From assembly GCA_964483695.1 (NCBI GenBank), contig CAZACZ010000025.1, positions 1-38,021 on the forward strand: 38,021 nucleotides of DNA, written 5' to 3'. Shown here in pieces: positions 7,157-16,310 of the stretch. The notes beneath the pieces are model-generated. The model was not told the DNA's origin. It worked only from the letters and a program-made list of their open reading frames with translations, and ran no database searches. Both the position numbers and the translations under genes were made by a program. The DNA is from CAZACZ01 sp964483695. Its GTDB lineage: Bacteria; Deinococcota; Deinococci; Deinococcales; Trueperaceae. Positions within the stretch are counted from its first letter, which is position 1. Each line of letters begins with the position of its first letter.

Positions 7157-7186
7157 AGGGCCGGATGGCGACGCTCCGTCGGCCCT
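7157..7186 (-). terminator. Possible hairpin downstream of parB
   Basis: Arms AGGGCCG (7157-7163) and CGGCCCT (7180-7186) with partly pairable sequence between them, about 57 bases past the parB stop. A weak candidate for the end of the mnmG-rsmG-parA-parB transcript. Confidence 0.3.
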
Positions 7187-7242
7187 GTGCAGCCTCGACG
7201 GCCGCGCGGCTTGCGCCGGCGCCGACCCGGTTGTGGTTGGCC

Positions 7243-8064
7243 TCAGGCCTGGTAACCCAGCAGCTCCAATAGGCGTTGGAGTTCGTCCTGATCGTGGAAG
7301 TGCAGCTCGATCCGGCCGCGCTTGCCTCCCGAGATCGTCACCTTGGTGCCGGCGTGGCGGCTGAGGTCTTCTTCCAACGCCGCGTAGCGCGACGTGCGCT
7401 TCGGCTTCTTGTCCCCCACATGCACGGCTGGGCGCTTCAGCGCTTCCGCCTGCCGGACGGTCAGGTCGCGCCGCACGATCTGCTCGTAGGCCCACGACCG
7501 GTCGGCCTGCGGCTGGGCCAGCACCGCCCGTGCGTGGCCTGCGCTGAGCGTCCCGGCCTCCACGGCGTGCTGGACCTCTTCGGGAAGCGTGAGCAGGCGC
7601 AACGTGTTGGCCACCGCGCTGCGGCTCTTGGCTACGACGTGCGCGACGCGCTCCTGGTTCAAGCCGAAGTCGAGCAACTGCTTGAACGCGCGGGCCTCCT
7701 CCATCGGGTTGAGGTCCTCGCGCTGGAGGTTCTCGACGATGGCGATCTCGAGCGTCTCTTGGTCGGTGAGCTCGCGAACGACGGCCGGCACCGTCACCAG
7801 CCCCGCGCGCTGCGCCGCTCGGAACCGGCGCTCGCCGGCCACGATCTCGAAGCCGCCGTCGACCGGACGCACCACGATCGGCTGGAGCACGCCCTTCTCG
7901 GAGATGGACGACGCGAGCTCGGCGATGGAGGCTTCGTCCATGTGCGAGCGCGGTTGGTACGGCGAGGCGCGCAGTTGCCCCACCGGAACCTGTTGGACGC
8001 CCCTCTCCACGCGGGGAAGGAGCGCGTCCAGGCCGCGTCCCAGACCTCTAGGCTTCGCTGACAC
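7243..8064 (-). CDS. parB: Chromosome-partitioning protein ParB
   Basis: CTP-dependent DNA clamp that loads at parS and spreads to recruit SMC and stimulate ParA. The 273-residue protein starts RGLGRGLDALLP, followed by the ParB/Srx domain with VPVGQLRASPYQPR and IVAGERRFRAAQRAG (CTP-binding region). The central helix-turn-helix region includes LNQERVAHVVAKSRSAVANT. The C-terminal dimerisation domain ends about residue 273. The GTG at 8064 is chosen because GAGGAGGTC lies upstream and conserved sequence starts at once. The reading frame extends further but inside parA. Overlaps parA by 17 bases. Three parS targets lie in the window. Confidence 0.97.
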   Translation of the reverse strand: MSAKPRGLGRGLDALLPRVERGVQQVPVGQLRASPYQPRSHMDEASIAELASSISEKGVLQPIVVRPVDGGFEIVAGERRFRAAQRAGLVTVPAVVRELTDQETLEIAIVENLQREDLNPMEEARAFKQLLDFGLNQERVAHVVAKSRSAVANTLRLLTLPEEVQHAVEAGTLSAGHARAVLAQPQADRSWAYEQIVRRDLTVRQAEALKRPAVHVGDKKPKRTSRYAALEEDLSRHAGTKVTISGGKRGRIELHFHDQDELQRLLELLGYQA

Positions 8065-8806
8065 GCTCGATGACCTCCTCTGCCAACAGCTGGTAGGCAA
8101 GTGCGCCTTGCGACGTTGGAGCGTACTCCAAGACCGACTGGCCGTGCGAAGGCGCCTCCGCCAAGCGCACCGTGCGCGGGATGACGGTCTTGAACACCAA
8201 CGCTCCGAAGTGGCGCCTCACGTTGTCTTCCACCTCCTGCGACAGCCGCGTCCTGCTGTCGAACATGGTGAGGAGGATGCCGAGGATGCGCAACTCGCGG
8301 TTGATGGACCCGCGGACCCGCTCGACCGTCTCCATCATCCCCGCGATCCCCTCCAGGGCGTAGTACTCGCACTGGAGCGGCACCACCAGGTGATCGGCGG
8401 CAGCGAGCGCGTTGAGCGTCAGCGCGCCGATCGACGGCGGCGCGTCCAGAACGATGAAGTCGTAGTTCGGGCGCACGCCGATGAGCCCGCGTGCCAGCAG
8501 CAGCAGGTTCTCCCGGCTGGCGTCCAGCTCGACGGCGGCGCCCGCCAGGTCGGCCGAGGCGGCCAGGAGGTCGAGGTTCGCGATGGCCGTGGCCATCACC
8601 GACTGCCGCGCCGATGCGTTGCCCGAGAGGACGTCGTACACCGTACGTGCCGGCTCGACGACGCCCACGCCGCTGGTGGCGTTGGCTTGCGGGTCCAAGT
8701 CCACCAGCAGGATGCGGCGCCGCTCCGCCAGTGCTGCCGATAGGTTCACCGCAGTCGTGGTCTTCCCGACGCCGCCTTTCTGGTTGATCACCCCGATGAT
8801 GGGCAC
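8048..8806 (-). CDS. parA: Chromosome-partitioning ATPase ParA (Soj)
   Basis: Deviant-Walker ATPase that binds the nucleoid as an ATP dimer and drives origin segregation with ParB. In Soj-type systems it also modulates DnaA. The 252-residue product has the Walker A KGGVGKTTTAVNLSAAL near the N-terminus with the signature lysine, then LLVDLDPQANATSGVGV, and Walker B region FIVLDAPPSIGALT. Its length matches chromosomal Soj without the N-terminal helix-turn-helix of plasmid ParA. GTG start at 8806 with GGAGGATCC upstream. Its start lies inside rsmG (19-base overlap), and its end inside parB. Confidence 0.97.
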   Translation of the reverse strand: MPIIGVINQKGGVGKTTTAVNLSAALAERRRILLVDLDPQANATSGVGVVEPARTVYDVLSGNASARQSVMATAIANLDLLAASADLAGAAVELDASRENLLLLARGLIGVRPNYDFIVLDAPPSIGALTLNALAAADHLVVPLQCEYYALEGIAGMMETVERVRGSINRELRILGILLTMFDSRTRLSQEVEDNVRRHFGALVFKTVIPRTVRLAEAPSHGQSVLEYAPTSQGALAYQLLAEEVIERVSEA

Positions 8807-9462
8807 GCGGATCCTCCGGGAAGGCGCAGTGCGACAAGGCTACCACGGGTCTCCAGCGGCTCCTCGAGCACTTCGGCCTCCGCCGTGCCGGAGGCGGCTT
8901 CGGAGGAAGGCCCCTGGGCGGCGCCGGAGTCCCACCACGTCAGCGGCACCCCCAGCGCGCGCGCCACGTCGGGGAGTTCCCCACGCCAACCGGGTCCGCG
9001 CCGGCTGAGCAGGAAGCATGGGTCGCCATGTAGGTGGCGGGTCAGCCGCACCAAGTCCCCGAGGCTCGCCACCGCCTGGGCGGTGACGGCGTCCGCGCGC
9101 ACCCCGGTCAGGGCGCGCACGTCGCCGGCGAAGACCGTCGCACCACGCAACCCCAGGCGGGCGACGGCCAGCTCCAAGAACGCAACCCGCCTTCGCCGGC
9201 GCTCGACCAGGATGACGCGCGCCTCCGGGAGCATCGCTGCCACCACTACGGCGGGCAGGCCCACGCCCGATCCGACGTCGACGACGGTGGCCCGCGCACC
9301 CGCCAGGCGCAGGATCGCCCGTGCGTAGGCGCGTGCGTCACGCAGGTGGCGATCGAACTCCTCCAGGCCGCGCTCCGAGACCAGGTCGAGGGTGCGGTGG
9401 TAGGTCCGCACCAACGCCGCGTAGGCGGCGATGGTCTCTTCGCCCCGGTCTTCGCTCATCAC
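8788..9462 (-). CDS. rsmG: 16S rRNA (guanine527-N7)-methyltransferase RsmG
   Basis: SAM-dependent methylation of G527 in the 530 loop of 16S rRNA. The 224-residue protein carries the class I methyltransferase motif VVDVGSGVGLPAVVVA, then VILVERRRRRVAFLE and FAGDVRALTGVRADAVTAQAVASL, the GidB-typical active-site stretch. The C-terminal portion is degenerate and Ala/Glu-rich before a final beta strand. The GTG at 9462 overlaps the mnmG stop as GTGA; an ATG follows directly, so 9459 is an equal alternative. Usual gidA-gidB-parA-parB order near an origin. Confidence 0.93.
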   Translation of the reverse strand: MMSEDRGEETIAAYAALVRTYHRTLDLVSERGLEEFDRHLRDARAYARAILRLAGARATVVDVGSGVGLPAVVVAAMLPEARVILVERRRRRVAFLELAVARLGLRGATVFAGDVRALTGVRADAVTAQAVASLGDLVRLTRHLHGDPCFLLSRRGPGWRGELPDVARALGVPLTWWDSGAAQGPSSEAASGTAEAEVLEEPLETRGSLVALRLPGGSACPSSG

Positions 9463-11396
9463 ACGTGCTGGACGGGGTCCGGGCCTGGTGTTTCACGTGA
9501 AACATCGGCCTCGCGACCGCCGTCGCGGGCTCCGCCACCCTGGCGCGCCTCGCCGTTGCGCCGGGTCTTGAGGTGGACCAACAGCGCGGCGACGTCGCTG
9601 TCCCGTACGCCCCGCAACCGCTGGGCGGCCCCGAGGCTCGCCGGCGCGGCCCGAACCAGCGCCTCCCGCCCCTCGGTCGACAGGCTCGCGACGCGATGGA
9701 GGTCGACGCCGGCCAGGCTCATGCGCTCGTACTCGGAACGGCCCTCCAGTTGCCGGCGCGAGCGCTCGATGTACGCGGCGTAGCGCACCAGCGTCTCTGC
9801 CTTGTGCGCTTCGGTGCGGTCGAGGTCGGCCGGACCCGGTCCGATCGAACCGAGGACGTCCTGGTACGTCACGCCGGGTCGGCACAGGATCTTGCTCGCC
9901 AGGTCCCCTTGGAACCGCGTCGTCTCCAGCCGCGCCACCTCGGCCCGCACGCGCTCCTCGGAAGCGCGCATGCGCGCGAGCTCCGCGTCGGGCACCATCC
10001 CCCAGGCGTGGCCCAACGGCATGAGGCGCTCGCTGGCGTTGTCTTGCCGGTGCAGCAGTCGGTACTCGTTGCGCGAGGTCAGCATGCGGTACGGCTCGCC
10101 GATGCCCCACCGCACCAGGTCGTCCAGCATGACGCCGATGTAGCCCTGGTCCCGGCGAACCGTCACGCGCTCCATGCCGGCCGCGTGCCGCGCCGCGTTG
10201 ACGCCTGCGATCAGCCCCTGTGCGGCGGCCTCCTCGTACCCGCTGGTGCCGTTGATCTGACCGGCCGAGAACAGCCCGGGCAACTGGCGCGACATCAGTG
10301 TCACGTCGAGCTGGCTGGGGTCGAGAGCGTCGTACTCCACCGCGTAGGCGTACCGCTGGATGACCGCGCGCTCGAAGCCCGGCAGCGTGCGGATCATGTC
10401 GTCCTGCAAGATCGGCGGCATCGAACTCGAGAACCCCTGCAGGTAGAGCTCGCTGGTGTTCACCCCGTCCGGCTCGACGAACAGCAAGTGGTGGTCCTTG
10501 TCGGAGAACCGCACCACCTTGTCCTCGATCGAGGGGCAGTAGCGCGGCCCGGTTCCCTCGATCTCGCCGCCGTACATCGCCGACTCGCTCAGGTTCTCGT
10601 GGATCAAGGCGTGCGTGCGCGGCGTGGTACGCGTCAACCACGTCGATGTGCTGGTCATCCGTGGGCCGGGCGTGCCGCTGAAGGTCTCTGGTGGATCGTC
10701 CGACGGCACTTCCTGCAGCACGGCGAAGTCGACCGAGTCGGCGCGGATGCGCGGCGGCGTGCCGGTCTTGAGGCGCAGCAGCTCATGGCCGGTAGCACGC
10801 AGGCTGGCCGAGAGGTACCGGGCCGGCGCCTCGCCCTGCCGACCCGCCGGACGCTGTTGCTTGCCGTACCAGACCACGCCGGCCAGGAACGTCCCGGTGC
10901 AGAGCACGACGCTCTGGGCGCGCAGCGACCGTCCATCGGTGGCCAGGACGCCCGCCACGCGGCCATCCTCCACGATCAACTCGGCCGCCTCCGCGCGCAC
11001 GATCTCGATGCCGTCCACGCCCTCGACCAGCGCGCGCGCCGCCGCGGCGTAGCCGTCGCGCTCGTTCTGCACCCGCAACGACTGCACGGCCGCCCCTTTG
11101 CTGGCGTTGAGCGTGCGGGTGTGGATGGCGGTGGCGTCGGCCAGCCTCCCCATCACGCCGCCGAGCGCATGCAGTTCGTACACGAGCTGCGACTTCCCCG
11201 GGCCGCCGATCGCCGGGTTGCACGGCATCAGGCCGATCTTGTCGGGGTTGGGCAGGACCAACGCGGTGCGAGCGCCGAGGCGCGCGGCGGCCACCGAGGC
11301 CTCGATCCCGGCGTGTCCACCGCCGATCACGATGACGTCGTACGGTCGCGCCGCGGTCGCGTTCCGGTGCTGTACGGAGGTGCTGTCCGAAGGCAT
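9459..11396 (-). CDS. mnmG: tRNA uridine 5-carboxymethylaminomethyl modification enzyme MnmG (GidA)
   Basis: FAD-dependent partner of MnmE that installs cmnm5 on wobble uridine in tRNAs. The 645-residue protein has the dinucleotide-binding VIVIGGGHAGIEASVAAARLG, then NPAIGGPGKSQLVYELHALG; many family members have AKG where this one has PGK. It also shows RLKTGTPPRI, YCPSIEDK and GQINGTSGYEEAAAQGLIAG, and the helical C-terminal domain. It is longer than usual (about 600-630) because of an N-terminal tail of about 18 residues and a low-complexity C-terminal tail. That tail includes DVSRET, encoded by a parS site. The ATG at 11396 has a weak GGGA upstream. First gene of its operon, divergent from dnaA. 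Confidence 0.96.
   Translation of the reverse strand: MPSDSTSVQHRNATAARPYDVIVIGGGHAGIEASVAAARLGARTALVLPNPDKIGLMPCNPAIGGPGKSQLVYELHALGGVMGRLADATAIHTRTLNASKGAAVQSLRVQNERDGYAAAARALVEGVDGIEIVRAEAAELIVEDGRVAGVLATDGRSLRAQSVVLCTGTFLAGVVWYGKQQRPAGRQGEAPARYLSASLRATGHELLRLKTGTPPRIRADSVDFAVLQEVPSDDPPETFSGTPGPRMTSTSTWLTRTTPRTHALIHENLSESAMYGGEIEGTGPRYCPSIEDKVVRFSDKDHHLLFVEPDGVNTSELYLQGFSSSMPPILQDDMIRTLPGFERAVIQRYAYAVEYDALDPSQLDVTLMSRQLPGLFSAGQINGTSGYEEAAAQGLIAGVNAARHAAGMERVTVRRDQGYIGVMLDDLVRWGIGEPYRMLTSRNEYRLLHRQDNASERLMPLGHAWGMVPDAELARMRASEERVRAEVARLETTRFQGDLASKILCRPGVTYQDVLGSIGPGPADLDRTEAHKAETLVRYAAYIERSRRQLEGRSEYERMSLAGVDLHRVASLSTEGREALVRAAPASLGAAQRLRGVRDSDVAALLVHLKTRRNGEARQGGGARDGGREADVSRETPGPDPVQHV
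9489..9504. other. parS site 2, inside the 3' end of mnmG
   Basis: Exact TGTTTCACGTGAAACA within the last codons of mnmG, 27 bases before the rsmG start. Here the centromere site is also protein-coding. Confidence 0.97.
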
Positions 11397-11535
11397 GCTC
11401 TGGTTCCCTGTCCCATCACGGCGCCCGCCCTCGATGCCGGCTTCCGGCCAGCCGACGCGCCGGACTTCCGGCACGTGAGGCGCGTGTCGCTCGCGCCCAG
11501 GGTCGCGCTTCGTCGTCGGCCCCGGGCAGACACCG

Positions 11536-11541
11536 AGTATA
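11536..11541 (-). promoter_or_regulatory. Putative mnmG-operon -10 element
   Basis: TATACT on the minus strand, 139 bases upstream of the mnmG ATG. No recognisable -35. Confidence 0.4.
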
Positions 11542-11938
11542 GCGGGCGCCCGTGACGGTGCCCGGTAGGGCGCGTTGCGCGTACCTGGTAGACTGCGGCT
11601 CCGGCGTTGCGACCGCCCCCGACCTGCACCACATGCAGTGCACCCGGGCCGGTCCTTCGGCGATCGCGGCGCCTCATGCGCAGCCCTCACCGCCCCGCTC
11701 CCGCGGGGCGCCCCCGCGACGGCGGGGTGCGGTCGCTTCGGCGGCAGCGAACCTGGATCGGTCCGGTGGATCGGCGCGTCCGGTCGCTGGGTCGATGGAG
11801 ACACCGAGCGGTCCCGTCGGAACGCTCGTCGCTCGCGTGCCGAACACGTCGGCCGGGAGCCGCCACCGCACTCGCCTCCAGGTAGGCGAACGGTCGAGCG
11901 CAGGCGGGGGCAAGCGCAGGCGGGCCGAGCGCATGGCG

Positions 11939-11944
11939 TATGCT
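11939..11944 (+). promoter_or_regulatory. Putative dnaA -10 element
   Basis: GTATGCT, hexamer TATGCT, 80 bases before the dnaA ATG. The same GTATGCT precedes dnaN, which supports a shared -10 preference. No -35 match. Confidence 0.4.
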
Positions 11945-12024
11945 GCGCGCCCGCGGGCGACCTGCCCACCGGAGCGGCGGCCGCGTCAGCGCCGAGCAAG
12001 GACGACGAGAGGACGGCGAGCACC

Positions 12025-13359
12025 ATGCCGGGCAAGGATCAGGGAGTCTGGGACGACATCCTCGTGCGCGTTCGGGAGGAGATCCCGGAGGTGGAGTTCC
12101 GCACCTGGTTCAAGCAGGTCAAGCCGCTCGGCATCGAGAGCGGCGCCTACGCCATCGGCGTGCCGCACTCGTTCGCCCGCGACTGGCTGCGCTCCCACTA
12201 CACCGACGTCATCGAGCGCGCCCTGAAGGAACTCGGCGCCGAGGCGCCGCGCGTCTCGTTCCAGGTCGTCGGCTTCCCGACCAGCGAGCAGCAAGACATG
12301 TTCAGCGCCGCTCCCGCGGCCACCGGCGCCTTGGCGCGCCAGCGCCCCATGCTGAACCCGAAGTACGTCTTCTCGAACTTCGTGGTCGGGCCGAACAACA
12401 ACTTAGCGAACGCAGCGGCGCTGGCCGTCGCCGAGGCGCCGGGCCGGGCGTACAACCCGCTCTTCATCTACGGCGATGCCGGCCTCGGCAAGACGCACCT
12501 GATGCATGCGGTGGCGCACGCGGTGGTGGAGCGCTTCCCCACCCTGGCGGTGGAGTACGTCACCACCGAGGCGTTCACCAACGAGCTCATCAACGCCATC
12601 CGCGAGGACAAGATGGCCCTGTTCCGCGACCGCTACCGCAGCATCGACTTGCTGCTGATCGACGACATCCAGTTCATCGCCGGCAAGGAACGCACCCAGG
12701 AAGAGTTCTTCCACACCTTCAACGCGCTCTACGAATCCGGCAAGCAACTGATCGTCTCGTCCGACCGCCCCCCCAAGGACATCCCCACCCTCGAGAACCG
12801 TCTGCGCAGCCGCTTCGAGTGGGGGTTGATCACCGACATCCAGGCGCCCGAGCTGGAGACGCGCATCGCCATCCTCAAGATGAACGCCGAGTACCGCGGC
12901 GTGAAGGTGCCGTCCGAGGTGATCGACTACATCGCCCGGCACGTCACCTCCAACATCCGCGAGTTGGAGGGGGCGTTGGTGCGGGCGATCGTCTACGCCT
13001 CGATGAACCAGGTGCCGCTCAACCGTCAGACCGTCGCCAAGGCGCTCTCCGACGTCTTCGCGCCGAGCGACCTGAACCTCACCATGGCCGACATCCTGCG
13101 CAAGACCGCCGACCACTTCGCCGTCTCCCCGGATGACGTGCGCGGCAAGGGGCGACGGCAGGAACTGGTGGTGCCTCGGCAGATCGCCATGTACCTCATC
13201 CGGGAACTGACGACGCACTCGTACCCGGAGATCGGGCAGTACTTCTCGGGACGCGACCACAGCACCGTGATGTACGCGGTGCAGAAGGTCCAGGACGGCA
13301 TCGAGGCGGACGCCGACGTGGCCAAGGCGGTGCGCACGGTCAGGGACGCGCTCGTCTGA
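12025..13359 (+). CDS. dnaA: Chromosomal replication initiator DnaA
   Basis: AAA+ initiator that binds DnaA boxes and melts oriC. The 444-residue protein has domain I (about 1-85, with EVEFRTWFKQVKPLGI), a short linker and the AAA+ core. Walker A GDAGLGKTHLMH lies near residue 150, Walker B LLLIDDIQF near 210, and the arginine-finger region is present. Domain IV carries the DNA-binding signature GRDHSTVMYAVQKV at about 408-421. The linker domain II is short. The ATG at 12025 is chosen for the conserved N-terminus and the upstream GAGAGG; the frame stays open upstream but is not conserved-looking. The oriC lies immediately downstream. Confidence 0.98.
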   Translation: MPGKDQGVWDDILVRVREEIPEVEFRTWFKQVKPLGIESGAYAIGVPHSFARDWLRSHYTDVIERALKELGAEAPRVSFQVVGFPTSEQQDMFSAAPAATGALARQRPMLNPKYVFSNFVVGPNNNLANAAALAVAEAPGRAYNPLFIYGDAGLGKTHLMHAVAHAVVERFPTLAVEYVTTEAFTNELINAIREDKMALFRDRYRSIDLLLIDDIQFIAGKERTQEEFFHTFNALYESGKQLIVSSDRPPKDIPTLENRLRSRFEWGLITDIQAPELETRIAILKMNAEYRGVKVPSEVIDYIARHVTSNIRELEGALVRAIVYASMNQVPLNRQTVAKALSDVFAPSDLNLTMADILRKTADHFAVSPDDVRGKGRRQELVVPRQIAMYLIRELTTHSYPEIGQYFSGRDHSTVMYAVQKVQDGIEADADVAKAVRTVRDALV

Positions 13360-13453
13360 TCCGGCACGCTGCTCGGCCGGGTCGCGTGGCGCCGCGGGAC
13401 GGCAGGCCGGGAGCGCCGATGACCTCGTCGGAGACGGCATCTTCGCCGCGTCC

Positions 13454-13648
13454 TGTGGATAACCTTGGGGAGATCGTGTGGACAAGCTGTGGATGGGACT
13501 GTGGAGAATCTCGTCCTGGACGGTGTTGTGGATACATGTGGACGGCCGCCATGGTTATCCACAGCGACGCCCGACTTCTCCACAGCTTCGTCCACACCCG
13601 GTTCGTCGTCCCCGTCGTCCCTACCCCCGGTTCTCCACAGAGTCCACA
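13454..13648. other. oriC: Origin of replication oriC, DnaA-box cluster
   Basis: About eleven DnaA-box-like 9-mers in the 480-bp dnaA-dnaN gap. Reading TGTGGAnnn: 13454-13462 (perfect), 13477-13485, 13488-13496, 13500-13508, 13527-13535, 13537-13545. In the opposite orientation: 13555-13563 (perfect TTATCCACA), 13576-13584, 13588-13596, 13631-13639, 13640-13648. The six left-hand boxes all face one way and the five right-hand boxes the other. The AT-poor stretch 13649-13838 shows no obvious unwinding element. Any small reading frames here are incidental. Confidence 0.93.
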
Positions 13649-13792
13649 GGCCCTACGAAGAGGGGTTCCTACCATCGGGATGTTGGATGAGTCCCTCACC
13701 GTCCATGCCTAAGGGGGTCGGGCACTTGCCTAGGAGACCCGCGAAGAAGCGACGGGATTGCCAACGACGCGCCCGCAGCGTCCCGCTTCGGG

Positions 13793-13798
13793 TATGCT
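13793..13798 (+). promoter_or_regulatory. Putative dnaN -10 element
   Basis: GGTATGCT with hexamer TATGCT, 40 bases before the dnaN ATG. No good -35. Confidence 0.4.
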
Positions 13799-13838
13799 CG
13801 GAAGGCGTGACGGGTACACGACCGTACGGGAGATTGTC

Positions 13839-14930
13839 ATGAAGGTGCACGCTTCGAAGAAGAGCCTCGCGGACACGCTGGCGAACGTCGAGCGCATCGT
13901 TCCGAGTCGTTCCAGCAACCCGGGGTTGAGCCTTCTTCGGCTCGACCTCACTCCGGGAGGGATCGAGCTCAGCGGTAGCAACATGGACATCGACATCCGT
14001 GCGCGCTTCGCTGCCGACGTGCAAGGCAGCGGCAGCCACGCGGTGACGGCCCACGTGTTCGGCCAGGTGGTCCGCGCCTTGCCGGGCGACGACGTCGAAC
14101 TCGAGTTCGGCGACACCGAACTCCAGATCACCTCCGGTACGTACACCACCAAACTCCAGTTGGTGGCGCCCGCCACCGCGCCGGTGCTGTCGTTCCCGGA
14201 CCGTCACGACGGGGCGATCGACGCCGAGGTCCTGGCGCGGGCGCTCTCGGCGGTGCGTTACGCTGCCGCGGTCGCCGACTTCCAGGCGGTGTTCCGCGGC
14301 GTCAAGCTGGAACTCAAGGACGGTCGGACGCGCGCCGTCGCCACCGACGGCTTCCGCCTCGCCTACTACCACACCGACGTGACCACCGGCTTGCAGGCCG
14401 ACCTCATCGTTCCCGGTCGGAGCGTCGACGAGTTGCTGCGCGTGCTGCAGGAAGGCGAGGTCGCGCTCGCGCTCTCCGAAGGGCAGTTGAGCGTGCAGCA
14501 CGGCCCGTACGCCATGAACCTGAAGTTGATGGACGGCGCGTTCCCCGACTACGAGCGCGTCATCCCGCAGAACTTCCCGGTCAGCATCACCCTGCCGGCG
14601 ACGCGCCTGGCCGAAGCGGTGGCGCGGGTCGCGTTGATGGCCGACAAGACCGCCAACAACCGCGTCGACCTGTTCATCAAGGACGGCAACCTGCAGATCA
14701 CCGCCGAGGGGAGCTTCGGGCGCAGCCAGGAAGCGCTCGAGGTCGCGCAGGAAGGAACCGACTCCGAGATCGCGCTGGCGTACAACGCCAAGTACCTGGT
14801 GGACGCCCTGGCGCCGGTCGGTGGCGACGTGCGGCTGCGGTTCTCCGGGTCGAGCGCCGCGCCGAGCGTCGTGAACGACCTGGCCGACGCGAGCTACCTC
14901 GCGATGGTCGTGCCTCTGCGCACCGGCTGA
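13839..14930 (+). CDS. dnaN: DNA polymerase III beta subunit (sliding clamp)
   Basis: Ring-shaped processivity clamp for DNA polymerase III. The 363-residue product starts MKVHASKKSLADTLANVERI and shows the three-domain beta-clamp layout. It has the FQAVFRGVKLELKDGRTRAV pattern in domain II, LMDGAFPDYERVIPQ at the domain II-III join, and a C-terminal YLAMVVPLRTG that matches the hydrophobic cleft-forming end (usually MPMRL/V). ATG with GGGAG upstream. Position after oriC is standard. A poorly conserved upstream extension in the same frame is rejected because the Shine-Dalgarno and homology both start at 13839. Confidence 0.97.
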   Translation: MKVHASKKSLADTLANVERIVPSRSSNPGLSLLRLDLTPGGIELSGSNMDIDIRARFAADVQGSGSHAVTAHVFGQVVRALPGDDVELEFGDTELQITSGTYTTKLQLVAPATAPVLSFPDRHDGAIDAEVLARALSAVRYAAAVADFQAVFRGVKLELKDGRTRAVATDGFRLAYYHTDVTTGLQADLIVPGRSVDELLRVLQEGEVALALSEGQLSVQHGPYAMNLKLMDGAFPDYERVIPQNFPVSITLPATRLAEAVARVALMADKTANNRVDLFIKDGNLQITAEGSFGRSQEALEVAQEGTDSEIALAYNAKYLVDALAPVGGDVRLRFSGSSAAPSVVNDLADASYLAMVVPLRTG

Positions 14931-15010
14931 ACGACCACGCACGCGAACCGCCGAGCGCCAGCGCGCGCAGTCGCGCGCGACGGTCGCGCTGGCCCGCCAA
15001 GGAGGATCCC

Positions 15011-16285
<1,275 letters not shown>

Positions 16286-16310
16286 CGCCACCCTTCGTGA
16301 AGGGACCCCG

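Larger units (their letters stand above)
11397..12024. other. Divergent mnmG/dnaA intergenic region
   Basis: 628 bases with no convincing gene. It holds a TATACT -10-like element facing mnmG (11536-11541) and a TATGCT element facing dnaA (11939-11944). No DnaA box close to TTATCCACA was seen here, in contrast to the dnaA-dnaN gap. The left half is GC-rich and featureless to my eye. Confidence 0.6.

Noticed and set aside
13386..13842. Small open frames in the dnaA-dnaN gap
   Set aside because: They run through the DnaA-box cluster and lack ribosome-binding sites or recognisable products.
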